Assembly (NCBI RefSeq): GCF_049446155.1
Contig: NZ_JBMSEE010000002.1
Location: 62,001-126,000, forward strand
Reading direction: 5' to 3'
Source of the DNA: Rivibacter sp049446155
GTDB taxonomy: Bacteria > Pseudomonadota > Gammaproteobacteria > Burkholderiales > Burkholderiaceae_C
DNA length: 64,000 nucleotides
Shown: in pieces, positions 52,808 through 62,217 of the stretch
How the letters are laid out: each line of letters begins with the position of its first letter
Numbering within the stretch: position 1 is the stretch's first letter
Notes under the pieces: model-generated
The model's database searches: none
Told to the model about the DNA's origin: nothing
What the model saw: only the letters and a program-made list of their open reading frames with translations
Made by a program: the position numbers and the translations under genes

Positions 52808-53614
52808 CTAACCGCGCAGCGTCCACAGCAGCGCGAGCCCCCAGGCGATCAGCGCGGCACCGCCGGCGCGCGCGATCCAGTGGCCGGCCGGCGCGAGCTT
52901 CTCGATCATCACGTAGACCGCCAGCCCGGCGATCCAGCCCAGGTTCATCACGCCGCCGACGAACAGCAGCAGCATCAGCACCCAGCAGCAGCCCACGCAG
53001 TAGGCGCCGTGGCGCCAGCCCATCGCGAAGGCGCCGCGCCGCCCTTCGCGCCATTGCGTCAGCACGAACTCCAGCGGCGAGCGGCAGCGGCGCAGGCAGT
53101 CGCGCTTGAGCGGCGTCCACTGGTAGGCGCCGGCGCCGATCAGCAGCCCCGCGGCCAGCGCGATGCTGCTCGTCTCCATCATCGGCGACAGCAGCGCGGC
53201 GCGTTCGAGCGCGAACTGCAGCGCGACGGCCGCGACGCTGAAGGCGCCCCAGACCGCGAGATAGCCGGCCGCGAAGGCCAGCGTGCCGGGCGCCGGCGCA
53301 CCGGCGGTACCGGCACGCCGGCGCGCGATGCTGGCGTACAGCAGGATGGTCGGCGCCGCGCCGGGCAGCATCATCGCGACCATCATCACGGCCCACATCG
53401 CCAGCATCACCGCCGCGTGGCCGGCGGTCCACGGGCCGGACGACATCGGCATCAGCATGCCGTCCATCTCTTCCATCGTGCCGGCGCCGGCCAGCAGATA
53501 GCCCCAGGCCAGGCCGACGGCCGCGAGCAGCCCGCCGGCCACGACGACCCGTTCGCGCTGCAGCAGCCGCTGCAGCCAGGCGGCGGCGGGCACGCCCGCG
53601 CCGGGTGCTGCCAC
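52808..53614 (-). CDS. DUF2182 integral membrane protein
   Basis: A 268-residue polytopic protein with the DUF2182 features: WAVMMVAMMLPGAAPTILLYA, GAYQWTPLKRDCLRRCRSPLEF and GWRHGAYCVGCCWVLMLLLFVGGVMNL. The cysteines and methionines suggest metal binding, as proposed for the family. It starts 9 bp after the stop of the DUF1326 gene; this gene pair is widely conserved. Confidence 0.88.
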   Translation of the reverse strand: MAAPGAGVPAAAWLQRLLQRERVVVAGGLLAAVGLAWGYLLAGAGTMEEMDGMLMPMSSGPWTAGHAAVMLAMWAVMMVAMMLPGAAPTILLYASIARRRAGTAGAPAPGTLAFAAGYLAVWGAFSVAAVALQFALERAALLSPMMETSSIALAAGLLIGAGAYQWTPLKRDCLRRCRSPLEFVLTQWREGRRGAFAMGWRHGAYCVGCCWVLMLLLFVGGVMNLGWIAGLAVYVMIEKLAPAGHWIARAGGAALIAWGLALLWTLRG

Positions 53615-53623
53615 CGCCCGGCC

Positions 53624-54256
53624 TCAGGCCACCACGCCTTGCGGCGTTTGCGTCACGTTGGCCAGGGTCGCGTGGCCGCCCTTCGTCTCGAACTGCAGCG
53701 CCCCGCTGCTGCGGATGTTCGACGAGGCGATCTCGCCCTCGATGTGCTCGAAGCCCTCGGGCATCACGACCTGCACGCGGTGCGGCGCGCCGGTGACCGG
53801 GTTCTTGATCGGCTCGACCTCGGTCTCGAGCACGCCGGGAATGCTCAGCCGCGCGACGCGCCCGGGCTTGTCGAACTCGAACGTGAACGGGGCGAACACC
53901 GGGTCGTGCAGCTTGACCACGATCAGGCTGACGATGTTGAACAGCGTGCCTTCGGCCGAGTGCTGGCCCGACAGGATGGCGAGCAGCGCGTCGCGCTGCG
54001 CGGGGCTCGCGCGCTCGTCGATGATGGGCTGCGCATGGCCGTTGCCCTCGTGCAGCGCGCCGGGGAAGGACACCGTGACCGCGAAGCACAGGCCGTCAAG
54101 GCCGACCTCGCCGAAGTGGCCCTTCGTGATGCGCATGCCCACCAGCCCCTTGCACCAGCCTTGCGTGGGCCGGGCATTGAAGTCGCACGGGCAGCCCCAC
54201 GCGCAACTGCAGTTCTTGATCCATTCGCCTTCGAGGCGCCAGTCTGCTTGAGCCAT
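53624..54256 (-). CDS. DUF1326 domain protein
   Basis: A 210-residue protein with the DUF1326 N-terminal cysteine motif WRLEGEWIKNCSCAWGCPCDFNARPTQGWC and the later block EPIKNPVTGAPHRVQVVMPEGFEH. The clustered cysteines (CSCAWGCPC) resemble a metal site. It heads a two-gene operon with the DUF2182 membrane protein. Function unknown; a role in metal handling is a reasonable guess. Confidence 0.9.
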   Translation of the reverse strand: MAQADWRLEGEWIKNCSCAWGCPCDFNARPTQGWCKGLVGMRITKGHFGEVGLDGLCFAVTVSFPGALHEGNGHAQPIIDERASPAQRDALLAILSGQHSAEGTLFNIVSLIVVKLHDPVFAPFTFEFDKPGRVARLSIPGVLETEVEPIKNPVTGAPHRVQVVMPEGFEHIEGEIASSNIRSSGALQFETKGGHATLANVTQTPQGVVA

Positions 54257-54342
54257 GGTCGGACCTCCTGCCGGCGAGCGCGCCGCGCCGGTCGCGCGGC
54301 GTGACCACCATCCATGCAAGTTAGGACCGTGCCGGCGCCGCG

Positions 54343-55281
54343 TCAACCGGCCAGCGCACGCTCGATCGTCGCGATCACCGCCTGCGGCTGCTCGTGCAGG
54401 ATCCAGTGCGTTGCGCCGGGCACGCGGATCAGGTCCATGCGCGGCACCCAGCGCTCCAGGCCGTCGAGCAGGGCCGGCGGCAGCGCGGTGTCGGCCTCGC
54501 CCCACAACACCGTGGTCGGCACGTGCACGGTGACCTGCTCGTCGCTCAGGTGCACGCGCTGCGCCGCGTCGTCGCTCGCGCTCGGCGGGCGCAGCGGGGT
54601 CGCGCGGTAGTAGTTGAGCGGTCCGACCAGGCCGCGGCCGGGCTCGCTCGATCCGTCGCCGCGCCACACGGCGCGATAGCGCTCGCGCAGCGCCTGGGTG
54701 AGCCACTGCTCGCCGCCCATGTTGGTGAAGAAGGGCCACAGCCGGGCGAAGTCGTTCTCGGCCAGCAGCGCGGCGGCGTCGGGCCGTGCGAGGAAGTTCA
54801 TGTAGGCGCTGGCCGCCTGCTGCGCCGGGTTGCGCTGCAGCTCGCGCGCGAACGTTCCCGGGTGCGGCGAGTTGATCATCACCAGCCGCTCGAGCAGCTG
54901 AGGTTGCGCGATGCCGAGATTCCAGGCCACCGCGCCGCCCCAGTCGTGCGCGACCACCGCGGCCGCGCGGCCGTCGGGCGCGAGCGCCTCGATCAGCGCG
55001 ACCAGGTCGGCCATCAGCGCCTTGGCGCGGTAGGCCTCGGGCTCGGCCGGCGCCGAGCTGCACTCGTAGCCGCGCAGGTTGGGCGCCACGGCGCGATAGC
55101 GCGCGCCGAAGTGCGCGAGCAGCTCGTCCCAGATGAAGGCGGCCTCGGGAAAGCCGTGCAGGAACACGATCAGCGGCGCGCCGGGCCGGCCCGCGGCGCG
55201 GCAGCTCAGGCGGATGCCGTGCGGCAGCGCGAGGTCGAAGGTGTCGATGCCGGGGGTGTCGCTCGCGGCGCAAGGGCTCAT
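54343..55281 (-). CDS. Alpha/beta hydrolase (epoxide hydrolase / haloalkane dehalogenase type)
   Basis: A 312-residue hydrolase with HGFPE oxyanion region (residues 42-46), nucleophile motif VAHDWGGAVAWN (Asp in HDWGG), and a terminal GATHWILHEQP carrying the histidine. The aspartate nucleophile with HGFPE is characteristic of epoxide hydrolases and related dehalogenases rather than esterases. The start follows a GGAG box; an upstream in-frame ATG lies over the yihA end and is rejected. Confidence 0.9.
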   Translation of the reverse strand: MSPCAASDTPGIDTFDLALPHGIRLSCRAAGRPGAPLIVFLHGFPEAAFIWDELLAHFGARYRAVAPNLRGYECSSAPAEPEAYRAKALMADLVALIEALAPDGRAAAVVAHDWGGAVAWNLGIAQPQLLERLVMINSPHPGTFARELQRNPAQQAASAYMNFLARPDAAALLAENDFARLWPFFTNMGGEQWLTQALRERYRAVWRGDGSSEPGRGLVGPLNYYRATPLRPPSASDDAAQRVHLSDEQVTVHVPTTVLWGEADTALPPALLDGLERWVPRMDLIRVPGATHWILHEQPQAVIATIERALAG

Positions 55282-55349
55282 CGCGTCTCCTGAACGCCCG
55301 TCGGGGGCGGGCTGCGCGCGAGTATCCGGGCCGCGCGGGCGGCGCCTCG

Positions 55350-56015
55350 TCACGCAGGCGACGCCCAGCCGTGCAGCGTGAGGGCCAGGTCATCGAGCCC
55401 CTGGCGGTTGAGCGCGGAGAACAGCAGGATGCCGATGTCGGCGTTCTCGGTCGCCAGGCCATCGAGCAGCGGCTGCACCGCGGCGACGGCCTTGTGCTGT
55501 TCGCTGCGGTTGAGCTTGTCAGCCTTGGTGAGCACCACGAGAAGCTTGACCTCGCCGGTCGCCACGCGCGGGCCGACGAACTCGAGCAGCTGCCGGTCGA
55601 GCGGCGTCAGGCCGTGGCGCGAGTCGACCAGCATCACCACGCCGTGCAGCGGCCGGCGCTGGGCCAGGTAGTCGGCCATCACCTGCTGCCAGCGCAGCTT
55701 GGCGGCGCGCTCGACCGCGGCGTAGCCGTAGCCGGGCAGGTCGGCCAGCAGCGCATCGGGCGCGTCCCTGGGGCCGACCTCGAACAGGTTGATGTGCTGC
55801 GTGCGCCCCGGGGTCTTGGACGCGAAGGCCAGGCGCCGTTGCTGCGCCAGGGTGTTGATCGCGGTCGACTTGCCGGCGTTGGAGCGGCCGACGAAGGCGA
55901 TCTCCGGCAGCTCGGAGGGCGGCAGCTGGTGGAGCTGGGCTGCGGTGGTGAGGAATCGGGCGCTGTGGGCCCAGGCGAGCGCGTCGCGCGCGGCGGTCGA
56001 GGTCGGCTCGGTCAT
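55350..56015 (-). CDS. yihA: Ribosome-biogenesis GTPase YihA/EngB/YsxC
   Basis: A 221-residue GTPase with G1 GRSNAGKS (43-50), G2 in TPGRTQHINLFEV, G3 DLPGYGYA, G4 TKAD and G5 SALN. Length and order match YihA (EngB), which assists large-subunit assembly. It is divergent from cytochrome c4, the same neighbour pair seen widely in betaproteobacteria. Confidence 0.96.
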   Translation of the reverse strand: MTEPTSTAARDALAWAHSARFLTTAAQLHQLPPSELPEIAFVGRSNAGKSTAINTLAQQRRLAFASKTPGRTQHINLFEVGPRDAPDALLADLPGYGYAAVERAAKLRWQQVMADYLAQRRPLHGVVMLVDSRHGLTPLDRQLLEFVGPRVATGEVKLLVVLTKADKLNRSEQHKAVAAVQPLLDGLATENADIGILLFSALNRQGLDDLALTLHGWASPA

Positions 56016-56099
56016 TCGGCATTGTAAAATCGCCGATTGCGCTTGGGGCCGCGCCCGTGCGCAGCGCTGTTTTCCTCGCGGAACCATCCGATTTCGCCC

Positions 56100-56732
56100 A
56101 TGAAGCCTGCCCTGTCGACGTTCCTGCTGGCCGCCGCGATCAGCGCCTTTGCCGTTGTGCCGGCGCATGCCGAGACCGCGAAGCCGAGCGCCAAGCCCGA
56201 CCTGAAGAAGGGCGAGGCCATCTCCACGCAGGTCTGCGCCGCCTGCCACACCGCCGACGGCTCGCGCGGCAGCCCGGCCAACCCGATCCTGCAGGGCCAG
56301 CACCCCGAGTACCTCGCCAAGCAGCTGTCCGAGTTCAAGTCGGGCAAGCGCGACAACGCGATCATGAAGGGCATGGCCTCGACGCTGTCCGACGAGGACA
56401 TGAAGAACGTCGCCGCCTTCTACGCCACCAAGCAGGCCAAGCCGGGCTTCGCGAAGAGCAAGGACACGGTCGCGCTGGGCGAGAAGATCTTCCGCGGCGG
56501 CATCGCCGACCGCAACGTGCCGGCCTGTGCCGGCTGCCACAGCCCCACCGGCGCCGGCATCCCCTCGGTCTATCCGCGCCTGGCCGGCCAGCACGCCGAC
56601 TACACGCAGGCCCAGCTGCTCGGCTTCCGCGACGGCGGGCGCAAGAACAACGCGCAGATGTCGGGCGTGGTCGCGAAGATGAACGACCGCGAGATCAAGG
56701 CCGTGGCGGATTACATCGCCGGCCTGCAGTGA
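56100..56732 (+). CDS. Cytochrome c4 (dihaem, periplasmic)
   Basis: A 210-residue protein with signal peptide (cleavage after AHA, residue 24) and two haem-binding motifs, CAACH at 46-50 and CAGCH at 143-147, in two similar cytochrome domains with methionine ligands (MASTLSDEDM; MSGVVAKMND). Passes electrons to terminal oxidases. Followed by a terminator and then by the haem-attachment genes it needs. Confidence 0.95.
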   Translation: MKPALSTFLLAAAISAFAVVPAHAETAKPSAKPDLKKGEAISTQVCAACHTADGSRGSPANPILQGQHPEYLAKQLSEFKSGKRDNAIMKGMASTLSDEDMKNVAAFYATKQAKPGFAKSKDTVALGEKIFRGGIADRNVPACAGCHSPTGAGIPSVYPRLAGQHADYTQAQLLGFRDGGRKNNAQMSGVVAKMNDREIKAVADYIAGLQ

Positions 56733-56763
56733 TCGCGCTGCATTGAGCTAGCGCATGCGAAGA

Positions 56764-56785
56764 GGGCCGGCCATGCCGGCCCTTT
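56764..56785 (+). terminator. Rho-independent terminator after cytochrome c4
   Basis: A perfect 8-bp stem GGGCCGGC/GCCGGCCC with loop CAT, followed by TTTGCTTT, starting 32 bp after the stop. Confidence 0.85.
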
Positions 56786-56845
56786 GCTTTGGGGGCTTAC
56801 GCTCCGCAACAGCGGCCGATGACGGTCGCTTCGGATAATCGCCGC

Positions 56846-59017
56846 ATGTCTGCCGTCACCACCTCCGGCATCGTCGTCTCATCCCGCTCGCGAGCCTTGC
56901 GCGAGGCGGTCGAGGTCGTGTCCTCGATGCGCTTCGCGATCGCGCTGCTGAGCGTGATCTGCATCGCGTCGGTGATCGGCACCGTGGTGCGCCAGGGCGA
57001 GCCGTTTCCGAACTACGTCAACCAGTTCGGCCCGTTCTGGGCGCGGGTGTTCGACGCGGCGGGGCTGTACACGGTCTACAGCACCTGGTGGTTCCTGCTG
57101 ATCCTGGCCTTCCTGGTGATCTCCACCAGCCTGTGCATTGCGCGCAACCTGCCCAAGATCAATCACGACCTGCGCACGTTCAAGGAGCACCTGCGCGCGT
57201 CGAGCCTGAAGGCCTTCCACCATCGCGCGCACGGCGAGCTGGCGATGGGCCGCGACGCGGCGATCGCGCGCGTCGATGCGCTGCTCAAGGCGGGTGGCTG
57301 GGCCGCGCGCGCGCAGACACGCGCGCCGGCCGAGGGCCACGCGGGCGGCGTGATGGTCGCGGCGCGCCAGGGAACGGCCAACAAGCTGGGCTACCTGTGC
57401 GCGCACTCGGCGATCGTGCTGGTGTGCATCGGCGGCCTGCTCGACGGCAACCTGGTCGTGCGCGCGCAGATGGCCTTGACCGGCAAGCTGCCCTACCGGG
57501 GCAGCGGCGCCATCTCGAGCGTGCCGCCCGAGCATGTGCTGAGCGCGGCCAACCCGACCTACCGCGGCAACGTCTTCGTCGCCGAGGGCCAGCGCACCGG
57601 TACCGCGGTGATCCAGCTTGGCGACGGCATCGTGCTGCAGCCGCTGCCGTTCGACATCGAGCTCAAGAAGTTCATCGTCGACTACTACGACACGGGCATG
57701 CCCAAGCTGTTCGCCAGCGAGGTGCTGATCCACGACCACGAGACCGGCAAGACGACGCCCGCGACGATCAAGGTCAACGAGCCGGCCATCGTCCACGGCG
57801 TGGCGGTCTACCAGTCGAGCTTCGACGACGGCGGCTCGAAGCTCACGCTGAAGTCCTGGCCGCTCGCGCCCGGCGCGCCGGCGGCCGAGCTCCAGGGCGA
57901 GGTCGGCGCGAGCCAGCCGCTCGCGCTGCCCGACGGCATGGCGACGCTCGAGCTCACCGGGCTGCGCGTGATCAACGTCGAGAACCTCGCCGCGGCCTCC
58001 GGCAGCGGCGCGACCGACGTGCGCAAGGTCGACCTGGTGCAAAGCCTCGAGAGCCATCTCGGCTCGGGCGCGCGCACGCGCACCGAGAAGACGCTCACCA
58101 ACGTCGGCCCGTCGATCAGCTACAAGCTGCGCGATGCCGCGGGCCAGGCGCGCGAATTCAACAACTACATGCTGCCGATCGAGCTCGACGGCCAGCGCGT
58201 CTTCCTTGCCGGCGTGCGCGACAACCCCAACGAGGGCTTTCGCTACCTGCGCATCCCCGCCGACGAGACCGGCGGTCTCGACGGCTGGATGCGCCTGCGC
58301 GCGGCGCTCGGTGACCCCGCAGCGCGCGAGGAGGCCGTGCGTCGCTACGTCAAGCTGGCCGCGCCGACCGACCGGCCCGAACTCGCGCAGCAACTGGCGA
58401 TCTCCGCGCAGCGCGCGCTGTCGCTGTTTGCCGGCGCCGAGCCTGCCAAGAGCGGCGCGCAGCCGGCCGGCGGCCTGCAGGCGATCGCCGACTTCCTCGA
58501 CGCGAACGTGCCGCAGGCCGATCGCGCGCGCACCTCGGACGTGCTGATCCGCATCCTCAACGGCAGCCTGTTCGAGCTGGTGAACCTTGCCCGCGAACGC
58601 GCGGGCCTGAAAGCCCTGGCGACCGACGACACCACGCAGGCCTTCATGACCCAGGCCGTGATCTCGCTGTCCGACGCGATGCTGTATCCCGCGCCTGTGC
58701 TGTTGATGCCGACCGGCTTCGACCAGCGCCAGGCCAGCGTCTTCCAAGTCACCCGCTCGCCGGGCAAGAACCTGGTCTACCTCGGCTGCGCGCTGCTGAT
58801 CGTGGGCGTTTTCGCGATGCTCTACATTCGGGAACGCCGGCTGTGGATCTGGCTCGAAGACGCAGGCGAAGGCCGCACGCAGGTGACCACTGCGTTGTCG
58901 TGCACGCGCCAGACGCTGGACACCGATCGCGAGTTCGAGCAGTGGAAGCAGGCCCTGCTTGATCAGGACGCCGCAACGGCTACAGCGAACCCAGCCGCAC
59001 GCAAGGACGCTCCATGA
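56846..59017 (+). CDS. resB: Cytochrome c biogenesis protein ResB (System II)
   Basis: A 723-residue ResB. N-terminal transmembrane helices (SSMRFAIALLSVICIASVIGTVV; WFLLILAFLVISTSLCIARNLPKI), a long periplasmic domain, and a last transmembrane segment near 640 (NLVYLGCALLIVGVFAMLYIRERRLW). With CcsB it delivers and attaches haem to apocytochromes c. Its stop overlaps the ccsB start by 4 bp. Confidence 0.95.
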   Translation: MSAVTTSGIVVSSRSRALREAVEVVSSMRFAIALLSVICIASVIGTVVRQGEPFPNYVNQFGPFWARVFDAAGLYTVYSTWWFLLILAFLVISTSLCIARNLPKINHDLRTFKEHLRASSLKAFHHRAHGELAMGRDAAIARVDALLKAGGWAARAQTRAPAEGHAGGVMVAARQGTANKLGYLCAHSAIVLVCIGGLLDGNLVVRAQMALTGKLPYRGSGAISSVPPEHVLSAANPTYRGNVFVAEGQRTGTAVIQLGDGIVLQPLPFDIELKKFIVDYYDTGMPKLFASEVLIHDHETGKTTPATIKVNEPAIVHGVAVYQSSFDDGGSKLTLKSWPLAPGAPAAELQGEVGASQPLALPDGMATLELTGLRVINVENLAAASGSGATDVRKVDLVQSLESHLGSGARTRTEKTLTNVGPSISYKLRDAAGQAREFNNYMLPIELDGQRVFLAGVRDNPNEGFRYLRIPADETGGLDGWMRLRAALGDPAAREEAVRRYVKLAAPTDRPELAQQLAISAQRALSLFAGAEPAKSGAQPAGGLQAIADFLDANVPQADRARTSDVLIRILNGSLFELVNLARERAGLKALATDDTTQAFMTQAVISLSDAMLYPAPVLLMPTGFDQRQASVFQVTRSPGKNLVYLGCALLIVGVFAMLYIRERRLWIWLEDAGEGRTQVTTALSCTRQTLDTDREFEQWKQALLDQDAATATANPAARKDAP

Positions 59018-60426
59018 ACACCACGACTTCCCCGACCCCGACCACCACGCTGGGCAGCGTCAGCCTCGGCCGCCCGGGGGCTTTCAGCAAGCGTTCGGCA
59101 TTCGACTGGATCTACGCCGCGCTGGTCGTGCTCGGCGCCGGCTACGCCTTCAGCCGCTACGGCCAGTCGATGGACGTCTACGAGCGCGGCATCCTGGTCG
59201 GCGCGGTGCCGCTGACGATCTGGCTGGGCTGGTTCTGGTCGCCGCTGCGCGTGCTGGTGCTGGGCGTCGCGGCCGCGAGCCTGCTGGTGATCGGCCAGTA
59301 CGCGCAGGCCACCGACGGCTTCGGCGCCGACCTCGCCGCCGGCCAGCAGCACTTCCTGCTCAAGTGGTTCCTCGCCAGCCAGAGCGCGATCCTGTGGATG
59401 GGCGTGCTGGTGTTCCTGAGCACGCTGCTGTACTGGGCGGGCCTGTTCGCACAGCGCGCCGGCCAGCAGGCGGGGCAGGCCAACACCGCGCTGCGCCTGG
59501 GCTCGGGCTTCGCGTGGGGCGCGGTCTTCATGGCCCTGGTCGGCACGATGGTGCGCTGGTACGAAAGCCACCAGATCGGGCCCGACATCGGCCACATCCC
59601 GGTCAGCAACCTGTACGAAGTGTTCGTGCTGTTCACCTGGCTGACGACGCTGTTCTTCCTCTACTTCGAGTCGCGCTACGAGCGCCGCGCCGGTGCGGGC
59701 CAGGTCCGCGCGCTGGGCGCCTTCGTGATGTTGGTGGTCAGCGCGGCGGTCGGCTTCCTGCTCTGGTACACGGTCTCGCGAGAGGCGCACGAGATCCAGC
59801 CGCTGGTGCCGGCGCTGCAGAGCTGGTGGATGAAGGTCCACGTGCCGGCCAACTTCGTCGGCTACGGCACCTTCGCGCTGGCCGCGATGGTGGCCTGGGC
59901 CTACCTGCTCAAGACGGCCAGCAAGCGAGCGCTGGGCATCGCCTTCGTCGCGGTGCCCCTCGCGGTGGCCGCGATCCTGGGCGGCTTCATGGCCGCGGGC
60001 GTCTCGCCGGACGTGCAAGGCGCGCTGGTCAAGAGCCTGCGCATGGTGGCGGGCGTGGCCGTGTTCGGCGCGCTGACGCTCGGCCTGCGCGATGCGATCG
60101 TCGCGCGATTGCCGGCGCTCGAGGTGCTCGACGACGTGATGTACAAGGCCATCGCGGTCGGCTTCGCGTTCTTCACGATCGCAACAGTGCTCGGCGCGCT
60201 GTGGGCCGCCGAGGCCTGGGGCGGCTACTGGAGCTGGGACCCGAAGGAGACCTGGGCGCTGATCGTCTGGCTCAACTACGCGGCCTGGCTGCACATGCGG
60301 CTGATGAAGGGCCTGCGCGGCGGCGTCGCGGCCTGGTGGGCGCTGATCGGCCTGCTGGTCACGACCTTCGCCTTCCTGGGCGTGAACATGTTCCTGTCGG
60401 GCCTGCATTCCTACGGCGAGCTGTAA
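59014..60426 (+). CDS. ccsB: Cytochrome c biogenesis protein CcsB/CcsA (haem handling)
   Basis: A 470-residue polytopic membrane protein with the haem-binding WWD-type segment AWGGYWSWDPKETWALIVWLNYAAWLHMR near the C-terminus and conserved histidines in flanking helices. With ResB it forms the System II haem lyase. About eight to ten transmembrane helices. Coupled to resB by ATGA overlap. Confidence 0.95.
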   Translation: MNTTTSPTPTTTLGSVSLGRPGAFSKRSAFDWIYAALVVLGAGYAFSRYGQSMDVYERGILVGAVPLTIWLGWFWSPLRVLVLGVAAASLLVIGQYAQATDGFGADLAAGQQHFLLKWFLASQSAILWMGVLVFLSTLLYWAGLFAQRAGQQAGQANTALRLGSGFAWGAVFMALVGTMVRWYESHQIGPDIGHIPVSNLYEVFVLFTWLTTLFFLYFESRYERRAGAGQVRALGAFVMLVVSAAVGFLLWYTVSREAHEIQPLVPALQSWWMKVHVPANFVGYGTFALAAMVAWAYLLKTASKRALGIAFVAVPLAVAAILGGFMAAGVSPDVQGALVKSLRMVAGVAVFGALTLGLRDAIVARLPALEVLDDVMYKAIAVGFAFFTIATVLGALWAAEAWGGYWSWDPKETWALIVWLNYAAWLHMRLMKGLRGGVAAWWALIGLLVTTFAFLGVNMFLSGLHSYGEL

Positions 60427-60527
60427 GGAGCGCACCGGTCGGCACGACTGACGGGCATGGCGTCAGGCGCGCGGCGGAACTCGATGGCGAATCCGCGGCT
60501 CCGACAGCCTTCGACGGAGCGACTCCC

Positions 60528-61535
60528 ATGCTGATTCCCAAGGACCGCGCGCAAGGCTTCGTTCACGCCCTTGCGTCCGAGATCACCCCACGCTCGCTCT
60601 ACGAACAGCGGCGCGATTTCCTCAAGACCCTGGCGGCCGGCTCGGCCGGCGCCGTGCTCGCGTCCTGGGCCGCGCGCGACGCGCGCGCGCAGGCGGCGGC
60701 CGTGGCCCGACCCAACAAGCTGGCCGCGCTGGCGGGCGTGCGCAGCAGCGTGCCCGGCGCGGTGACGATGGACAAGCTCACCGCCTACGGCGACGTTGCG
60801 AGCTACAACAACTTCTACGAGTTCGGCACCGACAAATCCGACCCGGCGCGCAATGCCGGCAAGCTGCTCACGCGGCCGTGGACGGTCTCGATCGAGGGCG
60901 AGGTGAAGAAGCCGCAGACGATCGGCATCGAGGAGCTGCTCAAGCTCTCGCCGATGGAAGAGCGCATCTACCGGCTGCGCTGCGTCGAAGGCTGGTCGAT
61001 GGTGATCCCGTGGGTGGGTTATTCGCTCGCCGAGCTGATCAAGCGCGTCGAGCCCACGGGCAATGCCAAGTACGTCGAGTTCCACACGCTGGCCGATCCC
61101 AAGCAGATGCCCTACGTGCGCTCAAGCGTGCTCGACTGGCCCTATGTCGAGGGCCTGCGCCTCGACGAGGCGATGCATCCGCTGACGCTGCTGGCCTTCG
61201 GCCTCTACGGCGAGGTGCTGCCCAACCAGAACGGCGCGCCGCTGCGGCTCGTGGTGCCCTGGAAGTACGGCTTCAAGAGCGCGAAATCGATCGTCAGGAT
61301 CCGCTTCGTCGAGCAGCAGCCCAAGACGGCCTGGGTCAAGGCCGCGGCGCAGGAGTACGGCTTCTATTCGAACGTGAACCCCAAGGTCGACCATCCGCGC
61401 TGGAGCCAGGCGACCGAGCGGCGCATCGGCGAGGACGGCCTGTTCCAGAAGAAGCGCCCGACGCTGATGTTCAACGGCTACGAGGCGCAGGTCGGCCAGC
61501 TGTATGCGGGCATGGACCTGGTCAAGAACTACTGA
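60528..61535 (+). CDS. msrP: Periplasmic methionine-sulfoxide reductase, molybdopterin subunit MsrP
   Basis: A 335-residue protein with Tat signal (RRDFLKTLAAGSAGAVLASWAA), the Mo-ligand cysteine C152 in YRLRCVEGWSMVIPWVGY, and the family-typical ending LMFNGYEAQVGQLYAGMDLVKNY. Repairs oxidised methionine in periplasmic proteins. The next gene, msrQ, supplies its electrons. The start at 60528 gives the usual length. Confidence 0.96.
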   Translation: MLIPKDRAQGFVHALASEITPRSLYEQRRDFLKTLAAGSAGAVLASWAARDARAQAAAVARPNKLAALAGVRSSVPGAVTMDKLTAYGDVASYNNFYEFGTDKSDPARNAGKLLTRPWTVSIEGEVKKPQTIGIEELLKLSPMEERIYRLRCVEGWSMVIPWVGYSLAELIKRVEPTGNAKYVEFHTLADPKQMPYVRSSVLDWPYVEGLRLDEAMHPLTLLAFGLYGEVLPNQNGAPLRLVVPWKYGFKSAKSIVRIRFVEQQPKTAWVKAAAQEYGFYSNVNPKVDHPRWSQATERRIGEDGLFQKKRPTLMFNGYEAQVGQLYAGMDLVKNY

Positions 61536-61542
61536 GCGGGCC

Positions 61543-62217
61543 ATGCCGATGTCGGCCGCCACGAACCTTGCCTCCGCCCGGGGCCCGGCCCCATCGGCCC
61601 CAGCGCGCCGCGGGGTCAATGCCTGGCTGTCGCATCGCGCCGCCAAGCCGATCGTCTTCGCCGCCAGCCTGCTGCCGTTCGCATGGCTGCTCTACGGCGC
61701 GATCGCCAACACGCTGGGCGCCAACCCCGCCGAGGCGCTGATCCGCTCGCTGGGCGACTGGACGCTGCGCTTCCTGTGCCTGACGCTGGCGATCACGCCG
61801 CTGCGCCAGGCCACGCGCTGGCACGCGCTCGCCAGGCTGCGCCGCATGCTGGGCCTGTTCACGTTCTTCTACGCGAGCTGGCACCTGCTGGCCTACGGCT
61901 GGCTCGACATGGGGCTCGATCCGGGCGAGATCGCCAAGGACATCGCCAAGCGGCCGTTCATCCTGGTCGGCTTCTCGGCTTTCGTGCTGCTGCTGCCGCT
62001 GGCGGCGACCTCGTTCAACCGCGCGATTCGCTGGCTCGGTGCGCCGCGCTGGCAGGCGTTGCATCGCGCGGTCTACGCGATCGCCGGGCTCGCGATCCTG
62101 CACTTCTTCTGGATGCGCGCCGGGAAGAACGACTTCGCCGAAGTCGCCGTCTACGCCGCGATCCTGGCGCTGCTGCTCGGCGCGCGGCTGTGGCGGCGCC
62201 TGGCCATCAAGCCCTAG
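61543..62217 (+). CDS. msrQ: Haem-containing membrane subunit MsrQ
   Basis: A 224-residue membrane protein of the ferric-reductase-like fold, with six or so helices and histidines in LGLFTFFYASWHLLAYG, WQALHRAVYAIAGLAILHFFW. Passes electrons from the quinone pool or flavin to MsrP. Starts 7 bp after msrP; ATG at 61549 is an alternative start. The 3' end overlaps the convergent thioesterase gene by 11 bp. Confidence 0.93.
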   Translation: MPMSAATNLASARGPAPSAPARRGVNAWLSHRAAKPIVFAASLLPFAWLLYGAIANTLGANPAEALIRSLGDWTLRFLCLTLAITPLRQATRWHALARLRRMLGLFTFFYASWHLLAYGWLDMGLDPGEIAKDIAKRPFILVGFSAFVLLLPLAATSFNRAIRWLGAPRWQALHRAVYAIAGLAILHFFWMRAGKNDFAEVAVYAAILALLLGARLWRRLAIKP

